From Adiantum capillus-veneris (lineage: Eukaryota; Streptophyta; Polypodiopsida; Polypodiales; Pteridaceae): a stretch of DNA of 64,000 nucleotides. The stretch is from NCBI GenBank assembly GCA_014529385.2, contig CM043942.1:50106274-50170273 (forward strand), written 5' to 3'. Every line of letters starts with the position of its first letter. Position 1 is the first letter of the stretch. Positions 43,301 to 55,348 of this stretch are shown here, piece by piece. The translations under genes and the position numbers were made by a program. The notes below the pieces were generated by a model. The model searched no databases and had not been told where the DNA came from. It was given only the letters and a program-made list of their open reading frames with translations.

Positions 43301-43833
43301 AGATGTTAGAAGACATGGAAGCTCAGACTAGAGCTATTCGCCAGGACATTCAGGCAGCTCAGGATAGGCAAAAGCACTATGCGGATAAGAACCGTTCAGA
43401 AAGAACTTTCAAAGAAGGGGATAAGGTTTTTCTACGAGTCCGACCAAAGAAAAGCAACTTATCTCTAGGAAGATATAAGAAGCTAAGCCCAAGGTATTGT
43501 GGGCCATTCGAGATCATTAAGGTTGTGAGTGACCAAGCCTACAAGCTAAAGTTACCTGCAAACTTGAAGGTTCATGATGTATTCCACGTCAACTTACTCA
43601 AACCCTATATTCCTAACCCTGATCAATTCTTGGACTCAGATCAGATAGTCATGCCAGCACAAGGAGTTCTCGAGCTCCAACCTGACTATGTACTTGAAAT
43701 AAGGGAAAGAAAGTTATGCAACAGAACTATCACAAAGCATCTAGTAAAGTGGAAGGATTACCCTGAAGAAGATGCAACTTGGGAGGACGAACCAACACTC
43801 ATAAAAGATTACCCAAACACATTCTTGAGATGA
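40321..43833 (+). pseudogene. Element D pol (PR-RT-RH-IN-chromodomain) with three nonsense changes
   Basis: One frame from 40270 to 43833 broken only by TAA 41968-41970, TGA 42280-42282 and TAG 42712-42714. Protease [10 protein letters not shown] near 40580 (D-C-G, so the usual S/T is Cys); reverse transcriptase from about 41270 with CIDYCGLNQ and FFDD at about 41587; RNase H VATDASKSALGG and TDHKSLKW; integrase zinc module YEAHDSPIFGHPG...CLSC; core SMDFVTGLP, ISDRDAKF and GQTERVNQ; C-terminal LVKWKDYPEEDATWED chromodomain. Each stop is explained by a C to T change (CAA, CGA, CAG). Confidence 0.92.
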
Positions 43834-44514
43834 GGACATCTCAAATTTTTCACGTTGGGGAGGTTGTAAGGTCTCTGACCCCGATCAAAAAGAGCACCAT
43901 TGTACCTTGAAATGAATATACTGAAAAAGTCACTATTTTTAGCTTTCTGAATTCTGTCTCAGTGCCATGATTTTTAGAATATTTTAAAGCTTCGAAATGT
44001 GAATTAAAATAATTTTTGTAAAAAAATTCCAAAAATAGTAAGTTTTTGGTCACCCGACCCGTCCAGTTTTGACCGTCTCGAAAAACTGCACTTGTACCCC
44101 GAATTTCAAAAAAATGCATTTTCGGACCCCGGGGGCTGCTAAATATGGCAGGTACTTGGGCCAGTACGCCTTAGTTAGAGCTTGCTATAGAAATTTTCGG
44201 CATCAAATTCCGACTTGTATGACCCGTTTTAGCCTAAGATCAATTTTTCCCAAAATTGTTCGGGGAGGCACCGGGGGCTCGAGGCTGTGTGGGAGTAGGT
44301 TCCAGGCCACTCCAGGTCAGCTTTAGCATCTAGGGGGCGTCTTTTGTCCTTGTGGGAGTCTTGGGAGAGTTTCCAAGATTGCAACTAAGTGTGAGAGCCA
44401 GTTAACCAAGCCAACTAGACACTTGGTGGGTAGGCAACTGGACTTGCCATGCTTAACTGGAGTAGCTCCTAGATTCAAATAGCAAGCAGGCTCGATTTTC
44501 AGCTTGAGGAGGCC

Positions 44515-44523
44515 TATTTAAAG
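44515..44523 (+). promoter_or_regulatory. TATA box of the element D LTR
   Basis: TATTTAAAG in GAGGCCTATTTAAAGGTG, about 15-20 bases upstream of a long CA/CACT run, so transcription would start inside or just after that run. Confidence 0.55.
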
Positions 44524-44525
44524 GT

Positions 44526-44620
44526 GTGCTCACACACACACACACACATGCTCTCACACACACCCAATACACACACACACACACACACCTACACACACCT
44601 TGGGGAGGTGCTGCCGGCAC
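44526..44620 (+). repeat. CA microsatellite in the D LTR
   Basis: Runs of CACACA separated by TGCTCT, CCAATA and CCTA. The shorter counterpart at 36633-36690 in the 5' LTR marks the point where element C is inserted. Confidence 0.9.
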
Positions 44621-46656
44621 ACACACAATTTTTGAAGGAGAAGCAAGGAGGGAGGTGCTGCCGAAATTCTCATCTTGAGGATTCATTGGATCAGAAAAAT
44701 CAGAGGATTCTCAGCCCTAATCACAGTAATTATGGTTTAATTACGGTTCTTCTTAAATCTCATCATTACTCTCCCATATCCTTCGTCTACTATGCCTACT
44801 TTCAACTATAATTCCCAATAGCTGCTCTCTAAGTTTACATAGCTATACTCCATTACATAATCATCATTCAATTAGCTAAATTATGCAGCCATTCATCATC
44901 CTTAATCAAGGATTAATACATGATTAGGAAAGATTATCTCTCTAGGCAACATAGTTAATAAATTGATAGCCCAGTAATAGTGTAGATTTGATGAAATTCA
45001 TTCTTTTACCACTCAATAGTGTTGTAATTAAATTAGAATCAATCTTCTCCCACATTAAAATGTGATTAAGGCTGAAAATTAATCCGTCATTAGGCCATTA
45101 AGAAGAGAATTTTCTATCACACATGCTTGCGGTAATTCTGCATCTTCAAATTGCTCTAAGAAAATGATTGATCTTGCTTCCTTCATATCTTTTGTAAATC
45201 AATTAGTAAAATTCTGAATTTCTTAATCATCTAAGCCAAGTGATTAACCTTAGAACCAGTTCCCATAGGGTAAGTAAAGAATTACCCTCAAAATTGCTAG
45301 GTCTCCAAGGAAACGTCTAATCTCTTGCATAAGGAGGATTCTTTAATGATTCTAATCTGCCAATTGGTTTGTTATGATGCTCTCGGAATTTATCTCTTTT
45401 CCAAGTTTATCATTTAAAGTAGTGAGTAAAAGGGCCCCGGTTAAGAGAACTCCCTTTCGGTGGTGCCCATGACCGCGAGGCGGGAACGAGCAATGTGAAC
45501 GGAAAGGGAAAAGCTCCCATGGATGAGCAAATACTGGCCATCTCACGGGACATTGACGAAGAAATGGAAGAGGTAGATCATAATTTCATTCAAGTTGTTT
45601 AATTTAACATTGCACATGTTTAGCTAGTAATGAACATATCCCCAAAAATGTTGGAGAAATCCGACGGAAATCTCGGCATTAAATTTATTTGTACATTAAA
45701 GTCTAAAGTAGGAAAGAAATGATTGATGGGTATGCTGTTTGCAATAGGAAAGAATGTCTACTAGGAAAAATTTAGCTCGACATGTTCATTCTATTTCGAA
45801 TGTTGAATCAGTCATGACCCCCCTACTGATCACAGGGGGCAGAGTTCCTCGTTAAGGGCTCTTGAATCCACGACTTGCTTTTTATGCGGTGGATACCCAC
45901 GACTTGCTTTCTATGCGGTGGGAACCCACGTCTTTCTTTCTATGCGGTGGGAGTGTCCATGTCGTGCTTTCTATGCGGTGGACATACCTAGTTGTATGGG
46001 CAGCTAGGCGACAACGGGAGGAGTAAACTCTTGCTGGAGGGGGGATGTTGTACCTCCAGAACATTGGAATTTTAATGAATAAGTTTGAGTAGAATTTTTT
46101 CTAGAATACTGTCTTGGTGCCATTTGCAATACTGATTGAAGGGCTGTCTTAACGAACAATGTGATTCGGAATCTAATCAAGGAATCTCTATGTTGAACAA
46201 CCATTGTGGTAGTAATTAGGACACACAAGGAAGTGTGAGTGTGGGGGTGGAAAGTGGGGGTTTGGCTCAGGTTACCAATGCCTATGAGAAGGGTGGTCCC
46301 GATTGGTCGGGAACTCTTTGTCCCCATAGTGTTAATATCGATACTAGTAATACTCATTGCCCCTAGAGCGGCAAAGTCTCAAGTGTACGTGCCTCTGAAA
46401 CATGGGAAAAAAGGCACTCGAGGTTTCTCTCCTCTTGGAAGGTGGGTCTTAGGATCACTAGATAGTTTAAGTAGGCTTCCCCTGCGAGGTGGAGCTAGAT
46501 CTCTTTGCTAGTAGGCTCGAACTCGATTCACTTTGTGATGAGAGATCATCCGTTAGTTGAACCCTGAACCACTTTGTTTGCTTCCGTTATAGATCTAGTG
46601 GCCACCAGGTTCACCATCAGATCCGCCGTTTGATACGGCGGGGTGGGGACCTCACA

Positions 46657-47822
46657 ATTACTGAACGAAATAAGGTTGTCTTCAGTAAGGGAGAAGGGGA
46701 TCAGATGCAGATCCTCAACTATGATGAATTATGGGAGCATATTTCTGCAAGAAGTAAAGCCAAAGAGAATGCTAAGCTGGAAGTAGCAGGTTCAGTTTCA
46801 GAGGAGCTTAATTTGAGCAAGGAAGAAAAGGTAAAAAATGAATTTAATGCTCGAACAGATTTATATGAATTTTTTTCAAAGATTGCTCGCATGGACGCTA
46901 TCTCTAATAATGGTTCCAGTGAAGACATAAATTGTACAGCAAGTGGTTCACAAGCTGTTGACCTTGATATGGGTTATTCTGAAGGAGTTCATCAAGCAGA
47001 TGAGCCTCTACAGGAAATTACTAAAACTATCAGCACTATAGCCGAGCAGGGCAACATGTTTGTTGCAGATGATGAAGCTATTATATACACAGTAGCTGAT
47101 GAAGTGACGAAAATTATGGACCCATCACAGGATGAGCCTGAGGATGTCAATGAACCTATGATTGCTACTAACAATATCCTTGCTGATGTTGCTATCACAA
47201 AAGAGGATTCTATAATCGATGAATTTGTGTCTAGATATGAAGGAGATGCTTACGACAGTATAGAAGAGCTTTCTGATGCATATACCTCTTCAGAGGGGGT
47301 GCCAGATGAGCCTTTACAGCTCTATAATGTATTGCTAAGTAACATGGATGCAGATGAGGAAGCAGAGGGTGATATCGAGGAGTATTTCTTGGATCATATT
47401 GATTGTGAACAGGTTATCGACAGGGATTTTACATATACGCTTGTACATGGACTACATGAGGAGATAACTCTACAGTTTTGGTTAATGTTGAGACTTCTTA
47501 GAGGGATTTTCCCGAGGATGCTATGGATGAAGATCTACAGGATAAAGCTATTTTTCATGATCAAGCTGAAGTCCCAACAGGTGAAAATTCATCTGATGAT
47601 ACAGGTCGAGATACTCCCAAAGTTTTTCTTGATGGCTATGAAGCTAGAGGGGGTGATGATGCTAAATCATCCTTGATACGGCATAAAATGCATAGGGTTT
47701 TCATTTGCTTGGACAATGTGCCAGATGTGGCTGGATTTGGATGCTATGCCTATTGATGCTTATGTCAGTGATGTCTTGGCTGCCAGTAAAAGGGAGCCAG
47801 ATTTCTTTAATGATTTCTGGTA
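46657..47822 (+). pseudogene. Acidic protein fragment next to element D, broken by frame changes
   Basis: Open without an own start from the end of the D LTR to about 47500 (TERNKVVFSKGEGDQMQILN, then a very Asp/Glu-rich stretch). The sense then moves to another frame (DFPEDAMDEDLQDKAIFHDQ, to about 47680) and back to the first frame for a last piece ending WLDLDAMPIDAYVSDVLAAS and FFNDFW before TAA 47820. Composition is continuous across the breaks, so this is one decayed gene or exon, perhaps the 3' part of a host gene cut by D. No family recognised. Confidence 0.45.
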
Positions 47823-49219
47823 ATGCGCTTAAGTTGCCAACAGTTTACAGTATGTGGGTGCTGCTCAGGTGAAGCTCTAGTATATTGCGGAGCCCATCAA
47901 TGTTATGTGATCTCGATGGTGTTTGATCCAAGAGATTCTAAGGATATTCATAAGAAGATTCAATATGGATGGATATTGATCAGTATGCATAGTAATTGCG
48001 TGCTATTTGAACCAGGGGTAGCATATCTACACCAGAAATTCTTGATGTTGATTGATACAAGAAATGTATGCGCATGTGGATATTATGATGCTTCAGCGTG
48101 TGGGCAATTTCTTGTTATCCCATTTGATCCTGGGAGTTACTAAAGTGCAAGTTGCAGATGCAGAGGATACTAGATGCCTGATGTAGCATGCTGCATGATG
48201 CAAGGTTTTGTTTTCTAGATTATGCTAAGTTAGAAGAGTGCTTGGTTATGCATTCAATAAGGTAACATGGGTGGCTTCCAACTGACTTCTTTGAACAATT
48301 GCTGATGTATCTTTACATCTTTTGAGTTGGTTCTGCTACCAGAACTTGAGGTAAAGGACTTGACGGCCATTCCGTGTGCAGACAGAGTAAGGCATACTTG
48401 AGCTTGACAGGGTTCCTTAAAGAGAGCTTAATGGTCAAGCTGTGTGCATCATTAACTGGAGCACTTGAGTCTGGCGGGGTTCACTAAACAGGTTCTCCAT
48501 AATTGAATGCTTTGAAGATACGGCAGATACAGTTCAGAGACTTTTGATGGGCAGCTACATAATGATTAAGCTAGAACATTGATGATAGGGTATAAGCCTT
48601 ATTTCATTTTTTTTGTAAGTTTATTAGTTACGATAGTTGATGATGGAAAAGAGCTTAAGGTACCTAAAGCAAATGCAGATTGAAGTGTAGTTGGCATAGA
48701 CCGGAGGCTGTGCAGGTTCAGAGGGGGTGGATGTCGTTCAGCTCTGTTGCCATGTAGAGAAACAGAGAAGACAAATGCAAGCTAATCTTCTTTGAAGCCT
48801 ACACATTTAATGGTCAATGATCAGGGCTTGTTAACAGGCCAAGTTTAATGATTCATGTATGCCAGATGCGGCTTTAAAAGGCAACTGATACCTTAATGAT
48901 GCCAAAAATGACTATGCTAGAAGTGAGCACAGATGGGATTTTATGATCTAGAACTGTAGTGCTTGAAGTGCTCTACTGGCCTTTCTTTACGGCTCGTCGA
49001 TTGGAGCTAAGAAGTTATGGCATATTGAAGTTTGAGTCGATTGCAGATCCGTACCGGATTGGGCAATTGCAGCTGAGGTGAAAAAAATAAAATGAATGCA
49101 TAGGCCTGAAGTGCTCACTTTGTGGAGCGCGTCGGTCTTTTCGGAGCAGTGATCGGAGTCCCGGTCGCCAAGATATTAGCCGTTAAAGATTCACCGGGGG
49201 CCGGCTTCGTAACAGTTCG
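47823..49219 (+). other. No gene seen
   Basis: A 106-codon open stretch at 47823-48143 has no recognisable content. Otherwise this is ordinary mixed sequence without repeats; it may be the 3' untranslated part of the preceding fragment. Confidence 0.3.
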
Positions 49220-49535
49220 GTCCGCTCGATTGGAGTGCAGCAAAGTAAGTGCTCGAAGAGAATCTTGTCCAAAATATTATCTCCGACAGTGCATTGATAG
49301 TAGCTACATGTACGTCAAATGTGGTGTACGTCTCATTAAGTACAAAAACTGCTTGAAGAGCTTCATGTGATCTCATGGAAAGCATTGATTGCGGGATTGA
49401 CCGCGAGGGGAGAGAATCCCTGATGAGACTGTTGACAAGGACTACTCGAAAGAGATGTCGTGCTTGGCAGTGCTTTGGCCAACATGTATGCTAAATGTGA
49501 TGCCCTTACAAAGGCTATGGCCACCCATACTCACA
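49220..49535 (+). pseudogene. PPR-repeat gene fragment, frameshifted
   Basis: Pieces in different frames read VLEENLVQNIISDSALI, MYVKCG, SWKALIAGLTARGENP and DVVLGSALANMYAKCDALTK. The pattern 'ALxxMYxKCG' followed by 'SWxALIAG' is typical of PLS-class pentatricopeptide repeats of plants, which bind organellar RNA. At least two frame changes and a stop occur within 300 bases, and the sequence stops after one and a half repeat sets, so it is a relic. Confidence 0.65.
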
Positions 49536-49905
49536 ATTCAAATGGCCGCCCAAGGGCCACAACCTTGGCCGCCCACTCAATAAACTAAGGGCTTTAGTGT
49601 GTAAGGGAAAAATAAAAAGCAAAGCATGGCGGGCAAGCAGACAGCGAGGGGCGCAGGGGGTGAGATGATGCTCGCAGCGCCTTCCCTGAGGCTCAAACGA
49701 GCATGCTCGTGAAGTGGAAACTCCTCGGCAGCCCAGGGCAACCACTTTCGAAGCCTGTCCCGACGAATTTCATGCTGGTCGAACCCCGGCCCTGCCACAT
49801 CATAAATAGGACTCCCACGCCACGTCACCGACGGTGCCGTCGTTGCAGGTTGTGGGTAAGTGAGACGGGGTGAGTAAAGAGAAAAAAATATAGGGTTACA
49901 AGGGG
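49536..49905 (+). other. Possible promoter/leader region, no gene seen
   Basis: GC-richer than its surroundings. CATAAATAGG at about 49800 could be a TATA box, followed by the purine-rich repeat that starts at 49906. The reading frames on the other strand here are low-complexity and not credible. Confidence 0.25.
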
Positions 49906-50461
49906 GAAGCAAGAGAGGCATGAGGAGGATCTCGATTAGGAGAAAAAGAAACGCTCTCTATCTCCCGCGCTCTCTCTCTCTCGTTCGTGTTGGGGACGAC
50001 AGGGCAAGGAAGGCTTTTTCTCTCTCTCTCTCGAGTTTTCACAAGGGGCAAGCCAAGGCGAGGAGGAAGAAGGTAAGCAAGCGGAGCTTGAGAAGATCTT
50101 CTCGAGGCAAGCAAGAAAAGCAAGGGAGGAAGCTTGTCGAGGCAAGCAAGTAGGTCGAGAAGAGCTTGTTGAGGCAAGCAAGCGAAGCAAGAGAGGCATG
50201 AGGAGGATCTCGATTAGGAGAAAAAGAAACGCTCTCTCTCTCCCGCTCTCTCTCTCTCTTGTTCGTGTTGGGGACGACACGGCAACGAAGGCTTTTTATC
50301 TCTCTCTCTCGAGTTTTCACAAGGGGCAAGCCAAGGCGAGGAGGAAGAAGGCAAGCAAGCAGAGCTTGAGAAGAGCTTGTCAAGGCAAGCAAGCAAAGCA
50401 AGGGAGGAAGCTTGTCGAGGCAAGCAAGTAGGTCGAGAAGAGCTTGTCGAGGCAAGCAAGC
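49906..50461 (+). repeat. 278-bp tandem duplication, purine/pyrimidine-rich, with inner 68-bp units
   Basis: Two copies starting GAAGCAAGAGAGGCATGAGG at 49906 and 50184. Each has a CTCTCTCT tract, a TTCGTGTTGGGGACGAC segment, a second CTCTCT tract and a series of GGCAAGCAAGC / GGAAGCTTGTC phrases. A 68-base inner unit of these phrases continues past the second copy to about 50530. Reading frames across it on both strands are consequences of the repeat. Confidence 0.88.
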
Positions 50462-51048
50462 AAAGCAAGGGAGGAAGCTTGTCAAGGCAAGCAAGTAGGT
50501 CGAGAAGAAGCTTGTCGAAGCAAGCAAGCTTGACCAAGGCAAAGCTCTCTCAAACTCTCTTTCGATCTCGTTCTTGAAGCTAAGCAAGGAAGAGCTTGGA
50601 TGACTACAAACCCCTAAGCTATCGGGGCGAGTTTGGCAGATCTCTTAAGGGAAGTGAAGGAGTAAAAATGAGGAATCTGTGAAGGGGGTGAATACCGAGA
50701 AAGATGGGGGGAATGTTGAAAGATCTCTCTCAATCTTTCTCTCAATTAAGCATAAAAAGGACGACGGAGGCGATCAAAGGATGCTACATAGAGATAGCTT
50801 GCAGAGAATTTGGCAATAATTGAAGCATAATCTCATCACCGACAACAGTCTGAAGGTTGATTAAGAATTTTGTTAAGTCCGGTGTCGTTAACGGCCCGGT
50901 TAATCCTGTAACGGGAGCTTAAACTCCTAGTTAGCAGATTATCCAAGTGACAATGCTGTTAACAGCCCGCCTTGGCTAAGAATTCAGTTGTACTCAAAGC
51001 TTTAATCAATTAATTGAAGGGTATGGTGATTTCCAAATTCAGTTGCAT
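50462..51048. other. No gene seen
   Basis: The end of the GCAAGCAAG phrases (to about 50545), then mixed sequence with two GTTAAC...GCCCG motifs at about 50887 and 50958. A possible last exon of the minus-strand gene (51114-51797) could start at 51048, but its acceptor lacks a pyrimidine tract. Confidence 0.3.
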
Positions 51049-51113
51049 CTGTTTCTCTCATTCTCTCTCTTTCACACCTCTCACAGCCAGAGGCCCAGCG
51101 CCGCTCGGCTCAC

Positions 51114-51797
51114 GTAGCGAACACATATCCCTAGACAACGCACAAACTCCCCGACTTCAAAAGATTCAACAAACTCATTGAAAAACACTTCTATGACAAC
51201 AAAGGTGACAATGTTCTTGGACTCTCTGTCTATTAAGTCAGCCTTCAAATGTCGCGCATAGCTAGCTTTAGGTATTTTATAAGTACCATACTTGCATAGC
51301 ACTTTTCCCTCAAATGCAAAACGAAAGGTAATAGCATCAGAAAGATCTGATATGGACAAAACCCTAAGAGAAGGCACTAATGCCAATTGCGAGCCAAAGT
51401 TGTCACTTATTGGTTCATCACTCTCCTTTGGTGTGACAAAAATGGAGCTCGAGTCACGAGGCTGTACAGAGAGGCCTGTGACATAAATATGTTATTCACA
51501 ACCTTAAACAAGCTTCAAATCGTGGACATAATAGAAATACATTACCACGTGCATAGCTTAGAGCTTTTCTTAAGGCTTTATAAGGGGATGACCTCTTCAA
51601 CTTTGGAGAAAGCTTTTTCGAAAGCTTTGGGGACAAATCGGATTTGAAAGAAGGAGAGAAATGTGTTTCACGTAACTTTAACAAACCAGAGGAAGCAGGA
51701 AGGTCTATCGTAGCTTGCACACCCTCTTTACCCACATTAGAACACTCAAGGTCGTCTTCAAAATCGAAAGCAAGTTCCTCCTTATTCAAGTTAGGAT
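51114..51797 (-). CDS. Host-like gene, two internal exons joined by a 70-bp intron; product unknown
   Basis: Minus strand. Exon 51797-51546 follows a good acceptor (ATTCTTACAG) and ends before GTAATG. Exon 51475-51114 follows TTTATGTCACAG and ends before GTGAGC. Splicing out 51545-51476 joins codon phases exactly (Gly at the junction). The exons encode an acidic start (DPNLNKEELAFDFEDDLECS), a Ser/Lys-rich stretch (SPKLSKKLSPKLKRSS) and a beta-rich region (ITFRFAFEGKVLCKYG, NIVTFVVIEVFF, FVRCLGICVR). The last resembles an OB-fold in rhythm, which is only a guess. A possible terminal exon from 51048 would add 12 residues. Start and upstream exons were not located. Absence of stops in about 200 codons plus correct splice phase supports a real gene. 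Confidence 0.55.
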
Positions 51798-53940
51798 CTG
51801 TAAGAATGTATTATAGGTTTTGAGCAAGAAATCAAGGCAAAACGTGTAACAATAGCTCAAAACTCAATAGAGACAAGTTCAAAAGGCCCTAACTAGACAT
51901 TGTATGATCCATGGAGACTTGGTATGTAGGTAGAGCTTAGACTTGATAGTACAAGTCCACAAAAGGGAGAGCCGAACTAAGGAAATAGCAACACAGAAGA
52001 AATATCCCAGCACGTTATCAGGAAGACCAGAGGAGCAGAAAACGCCTTGCAAACTCTATATATAACTGGATGGCTAGAGGCTTTTATAAAGAATGCAAAC
52101 GTGATGGATATTAATACAATAAGCTGGACAATCATAAGCTAAATATCCAGGTCTTAAAAGCGGATCTCTAGAGAGAGAAGGATACAATTCAGGTCTTTTA
52201 AAAGCCACTTTCTAGTGAGAGAAGATAATAATAAACAAAATTGGCAAATCGAGGCAAAAAATTTTCTTCTTTACGGTGGGTGACAACTGGCACCGAGATA
52301 TATGAGAATATCCAAGCTAAAAACAAAAGCCAATAAGATTTTTCACTGTTAACAAGGCATTTATCAGACATACAGAAAGATATGATATAATACATCAAGG
52401 ACCAAACTCGATTTAAAAATATAAACCCAAGCTCAATCAAAACACCATATGGTCACTTTCATATCCGCAACGAACCCACAGTAGGAACAACAATCCAAAA
52501 TATTTCTCAAAAATAATAACAAGAAAATAGAAACTGCTTCTTCAAAATATTATCCGTTCAAATAAAGGCAGCTCAAGGCTAGACTTTCCCGAGTATCACA
52601 ACTTCTACCTGCAGTGAGGGAGACCTCCATATACCATACACCAAAACTGAAGGCTTCAAACGAACACCAAATTACATTTCTATATAGCATGCCAAATCAC
52701 AAAAGCCAGAAACTTGTTACAAAATTCACAGAAAAACCAGAGCATGTTAAGCATAACACAAACCATACACAAATTTCACCCACCAGCTAACTTGCACGAC
52801 ATCGAATATATAAACAATGTTAATTGATAGATATGAATGTGAGACTTTCACAAAACAAAGCCATATTACATCAACAAGCCGTAGACAGAGTAAGAAACAT
52901 AGATACTCCAATCCTGTTAATTCTGCCAGCAACCTGGAAAAGGTACAGATAACCCTCCATCCAGAAAAGAACCCAATATTTGTAATAATAATCTGCATAC
53001 AATCATAGAACAAAAACGAAGCGAAAGCAGCACCATCTTGAAAGATTTCCATCCACATGATTTTTGTTGTTCGTGTGCATTGTAGATGATACCCAACAAC
53101 TCACTGCCAATATACAAACATGTAGACATTCAGATGCACAAACCTTTTAGCAACAACCAAAAAGGACTTAAACAACCACTTGCATCAGCCTATTTCACAT
53201 GCTTTCCGCTATCTAACAGAGCCGGCACCATCCTCCTCACGGTTAGAATACATTAGATGAGCAGAGGTCAAGCATGACATGCCTCCCATCGCATGGAACA
53301 ATGGGGCACCATTCTTCTCACGGGTAGCACACATCAGGGCGACAGAGGGCAGGCATGAATCGGGCCGAAGCAGCATTCTTCAGAGATAGTGCTTCGGCAG
53401 AGGGCAAGCATAAATTGGCCGGAATCAACGAGTTGTAGCACCAACAACAGTGCTTCGGGAACAAAACAGGTGCGAAACCATCGCTGTCCACATGGCAAAC
53501 CCTAGCGCTTAACACAGGCAGCACCTAACACAGAACACCAAAACACAAGCAGAGAATTGTGCGCAGAGTTCAGCAGCTTACTCGAGGAGCAATGACACAT
53601 CCCCTGTCAAACAACGACTTAAGACACACATGGAAAGACCGACTGAGGATACGCGCGTGCCTTCAAACGCCTAGATGGCTACCACAAGCAGCAAATAAAA
53701 AAAAACAAGGCCAGCATGTACTCACGCCATCTGTGCAAGCAAGCTCACGGACTTCACTAAAGAGTAGGCAAGCATTCTACAAACAGAAGCCTAACCTAAA
53801 ACATAACAAACAAAGCTTTAGTCTTCATCGTGCAAGCTCATACACGGGCTCGGAACCCAAAAGCAATGCAGACACAGAGGTCTCACAAAGCGGGAGTAGG
53901 CGAGCGAAACGAGGTCTCCACTCATGACCACCCTATAAGT
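51798..53940 (-). other. Probable intron and 5' region of the minus-strand gene; no exon identified
   Basis: 2.1 kb, mostly AT-rich up to about 53150 and then GC-richer with C/G-rich patches to 53940. The minus strand carries TAGGGTTT (plus strand AAACCCTA at 53501-53508), a telo-box often seen in leaders of plant housekeeping genes. Several short open stretches on both strands have no recognisable content. Confidence 0.35.
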
Positions 53941-54486
53941 TTTATAGGGGCGGCTTCTTGAGCTCCACCTGATAACGCTCCAATCACAAGACCCTACGTG
54001 GCCTCATCTATCCCCACTCACCTAGGATACCCTCAGATTTTCCCAATTCATCTAAAATGGTGCTACCTTGATATTGTTTATCCTGTGGGTCTTGTAGACA
54101 TGAACTTCTATGGTTTCAAGACCTAAGAAATCATAGATCTTAGATGCTTGTCTATATCTATGTGGATTTTGGTCATAATATATGCTTGTCTAATCACAAT
54201 GTTGAAGACTGACTTTTGAGATGGGTGAGAGTTTTGGCTTTGGACAGATTTTTGGGTTCATGCAGTAATGTCATTTAGCTCTAGAGAGGATGTGCTATGA
54301 TAGATTCTTTCTTCAGAGATAAACCATCATTCCTGATCTATCATTGGGTATAATTCTATGAGATGGTATGTAGACCTCTCAAACACTGGTCAAATCTTTT
54401 TGTACAATTTCCCTTCTTGATCTACATAATGTGTATAGGATTTATGTATGCCATACAATGCTAGTAGCATTCACTTTGATATATCC
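53941..54486. other. No gene seen
   Basis: AT-rich sequence between the host-like region and element E, possibly decayed pol of E. No motif could be read. Confidence 0.3.
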
Positions 54487-54638
54487 CTTAGACTCATAAA
54501 TGATTGCACACTACTTGCTATGGATTAGGTTCATTTGAAAGACTAGCACTCTTTTTGACCACCTTAGACTCATAAATGATTTCACACTACTCATTGTGGA
54601 TATAGGATCATTTGTGAGCCTAGCACTATTTTTGACCT
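54487..54638. repeat. 76-bp tandem duplication
   Basis: CTTAGACTCATAAATGATT begins copies at 54487 and 54563; they differ at several bases. It lies in the degraded tail of element E. Confidence 0.8.
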
Positions 54639-54699
54639 CCAATGATAACTGAAGAGTCAAACTAAATTCATGCATGAATTTTTTGTTTAAGGGCTCCAA

Positions 54700-55348
54700 C
54701 TTAAGCTGTTCAGGTGCCTGTGCATCTTCATGCATATTTTGAACTTGAAGTGTTTTTACTTGTGTTTCTAATCATGCTAATGCAAGAACATTTGATTGCA
54801 CCAAAAATGGTAAGCTAGATGCACTTACACCAAAATTTTCCTTTCCCATTTACTCATGTTGTGCTTTGTATTTACTATGTTCCTATTGTATGGATTCTTG
54901 GGACAATCCTCTAGAAAATGTCCACCTTTTATTCCATAATCTGAGTAGTACACCATTACGGGTGGTACTTCAATTATCTCCTACATCTCAAGATCTTGCT
55001 AAGAAGTTGTTGCTTCTACGTTGGCTAAGTTGTCACCATCCTCTTTTAGAACACTTAGCAACATGTTGTAGACTGCTCCATCTTGAACTCTATACTCTGT
55101 TTGGCTTGGTTATCTGATAAGATTGACTTCTATTGGCTGGTGTATTGGGTCTTCCAATTGTGGCTCTCCATTGTAGACTCGACCACTGTAGTCCATGTAT
55201 AATGATTGTGATTACACATGCACCAATTGTATGGTCTGTTGGCTTGTGCAAATGTTTGGATAACCACTTTGGTCAATTTTGCAAACTTCTATCTCTCCAC
55301 CTCATCTTTGAGGTTGCAATACCTGGCTCCACTAAAATTTGTAAACAT
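54700..55348 (-). pseudogene. Element E gag C-terminus with degenerate zinc knuckle
   Basis: After the gag stop the minus strand still reads as coding with scattered stops: VYNGEPQLEDPIHQPIEVNL, then YYSDYGIKGGHFLEDCPKNP, in which the His and last Cys of a CCHC knuckle remain but the first two Cys appear as Tyr, and further on VKTLQVQNMHEDAQAPEQLK. Confidence 0.55.

Larger units (their letters stand above)
36633..46656 (+). mobile_element. Ty3/gypsy chromovirus 'D' with 2.8 kb LTRs
   Basis: 5' LTR remnant 36633-38782, initiator-Met-like primer site 38785, an extra reading frame 38898-39399, decayed gag from about 39606, pol to 43833 with a C-terminal chromodomain, and 3' LTR 43865-46656. Element C is inserted in its 5' LTR, and the missing first 680 bases of that LTR are not found left of C. 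Stops in pol are mostly of the C to T type. It is an older, inactive insertion. Confidence 0.9.
43865..46656 (+). repeat. Element D 3' LTR, complete
   Basis: 2792 bp, from TGTAAGGTCTC to GGGGACCTCACA; the nine end bases TGTAAGGTC and GACCTCACA are inverted repeats with one mismatch. The preceding GTTGGGGAGGT (43854-43864) is the polypurine tract. Confidence 0.9.

Noticed and set aside
49577..50587. Long minus-strand reading frames rich in Leu, Ser and Arg
   Set aside because: They run through the purine-rich tandem repeat, repeat every 278 bases, and have low-complexity content.
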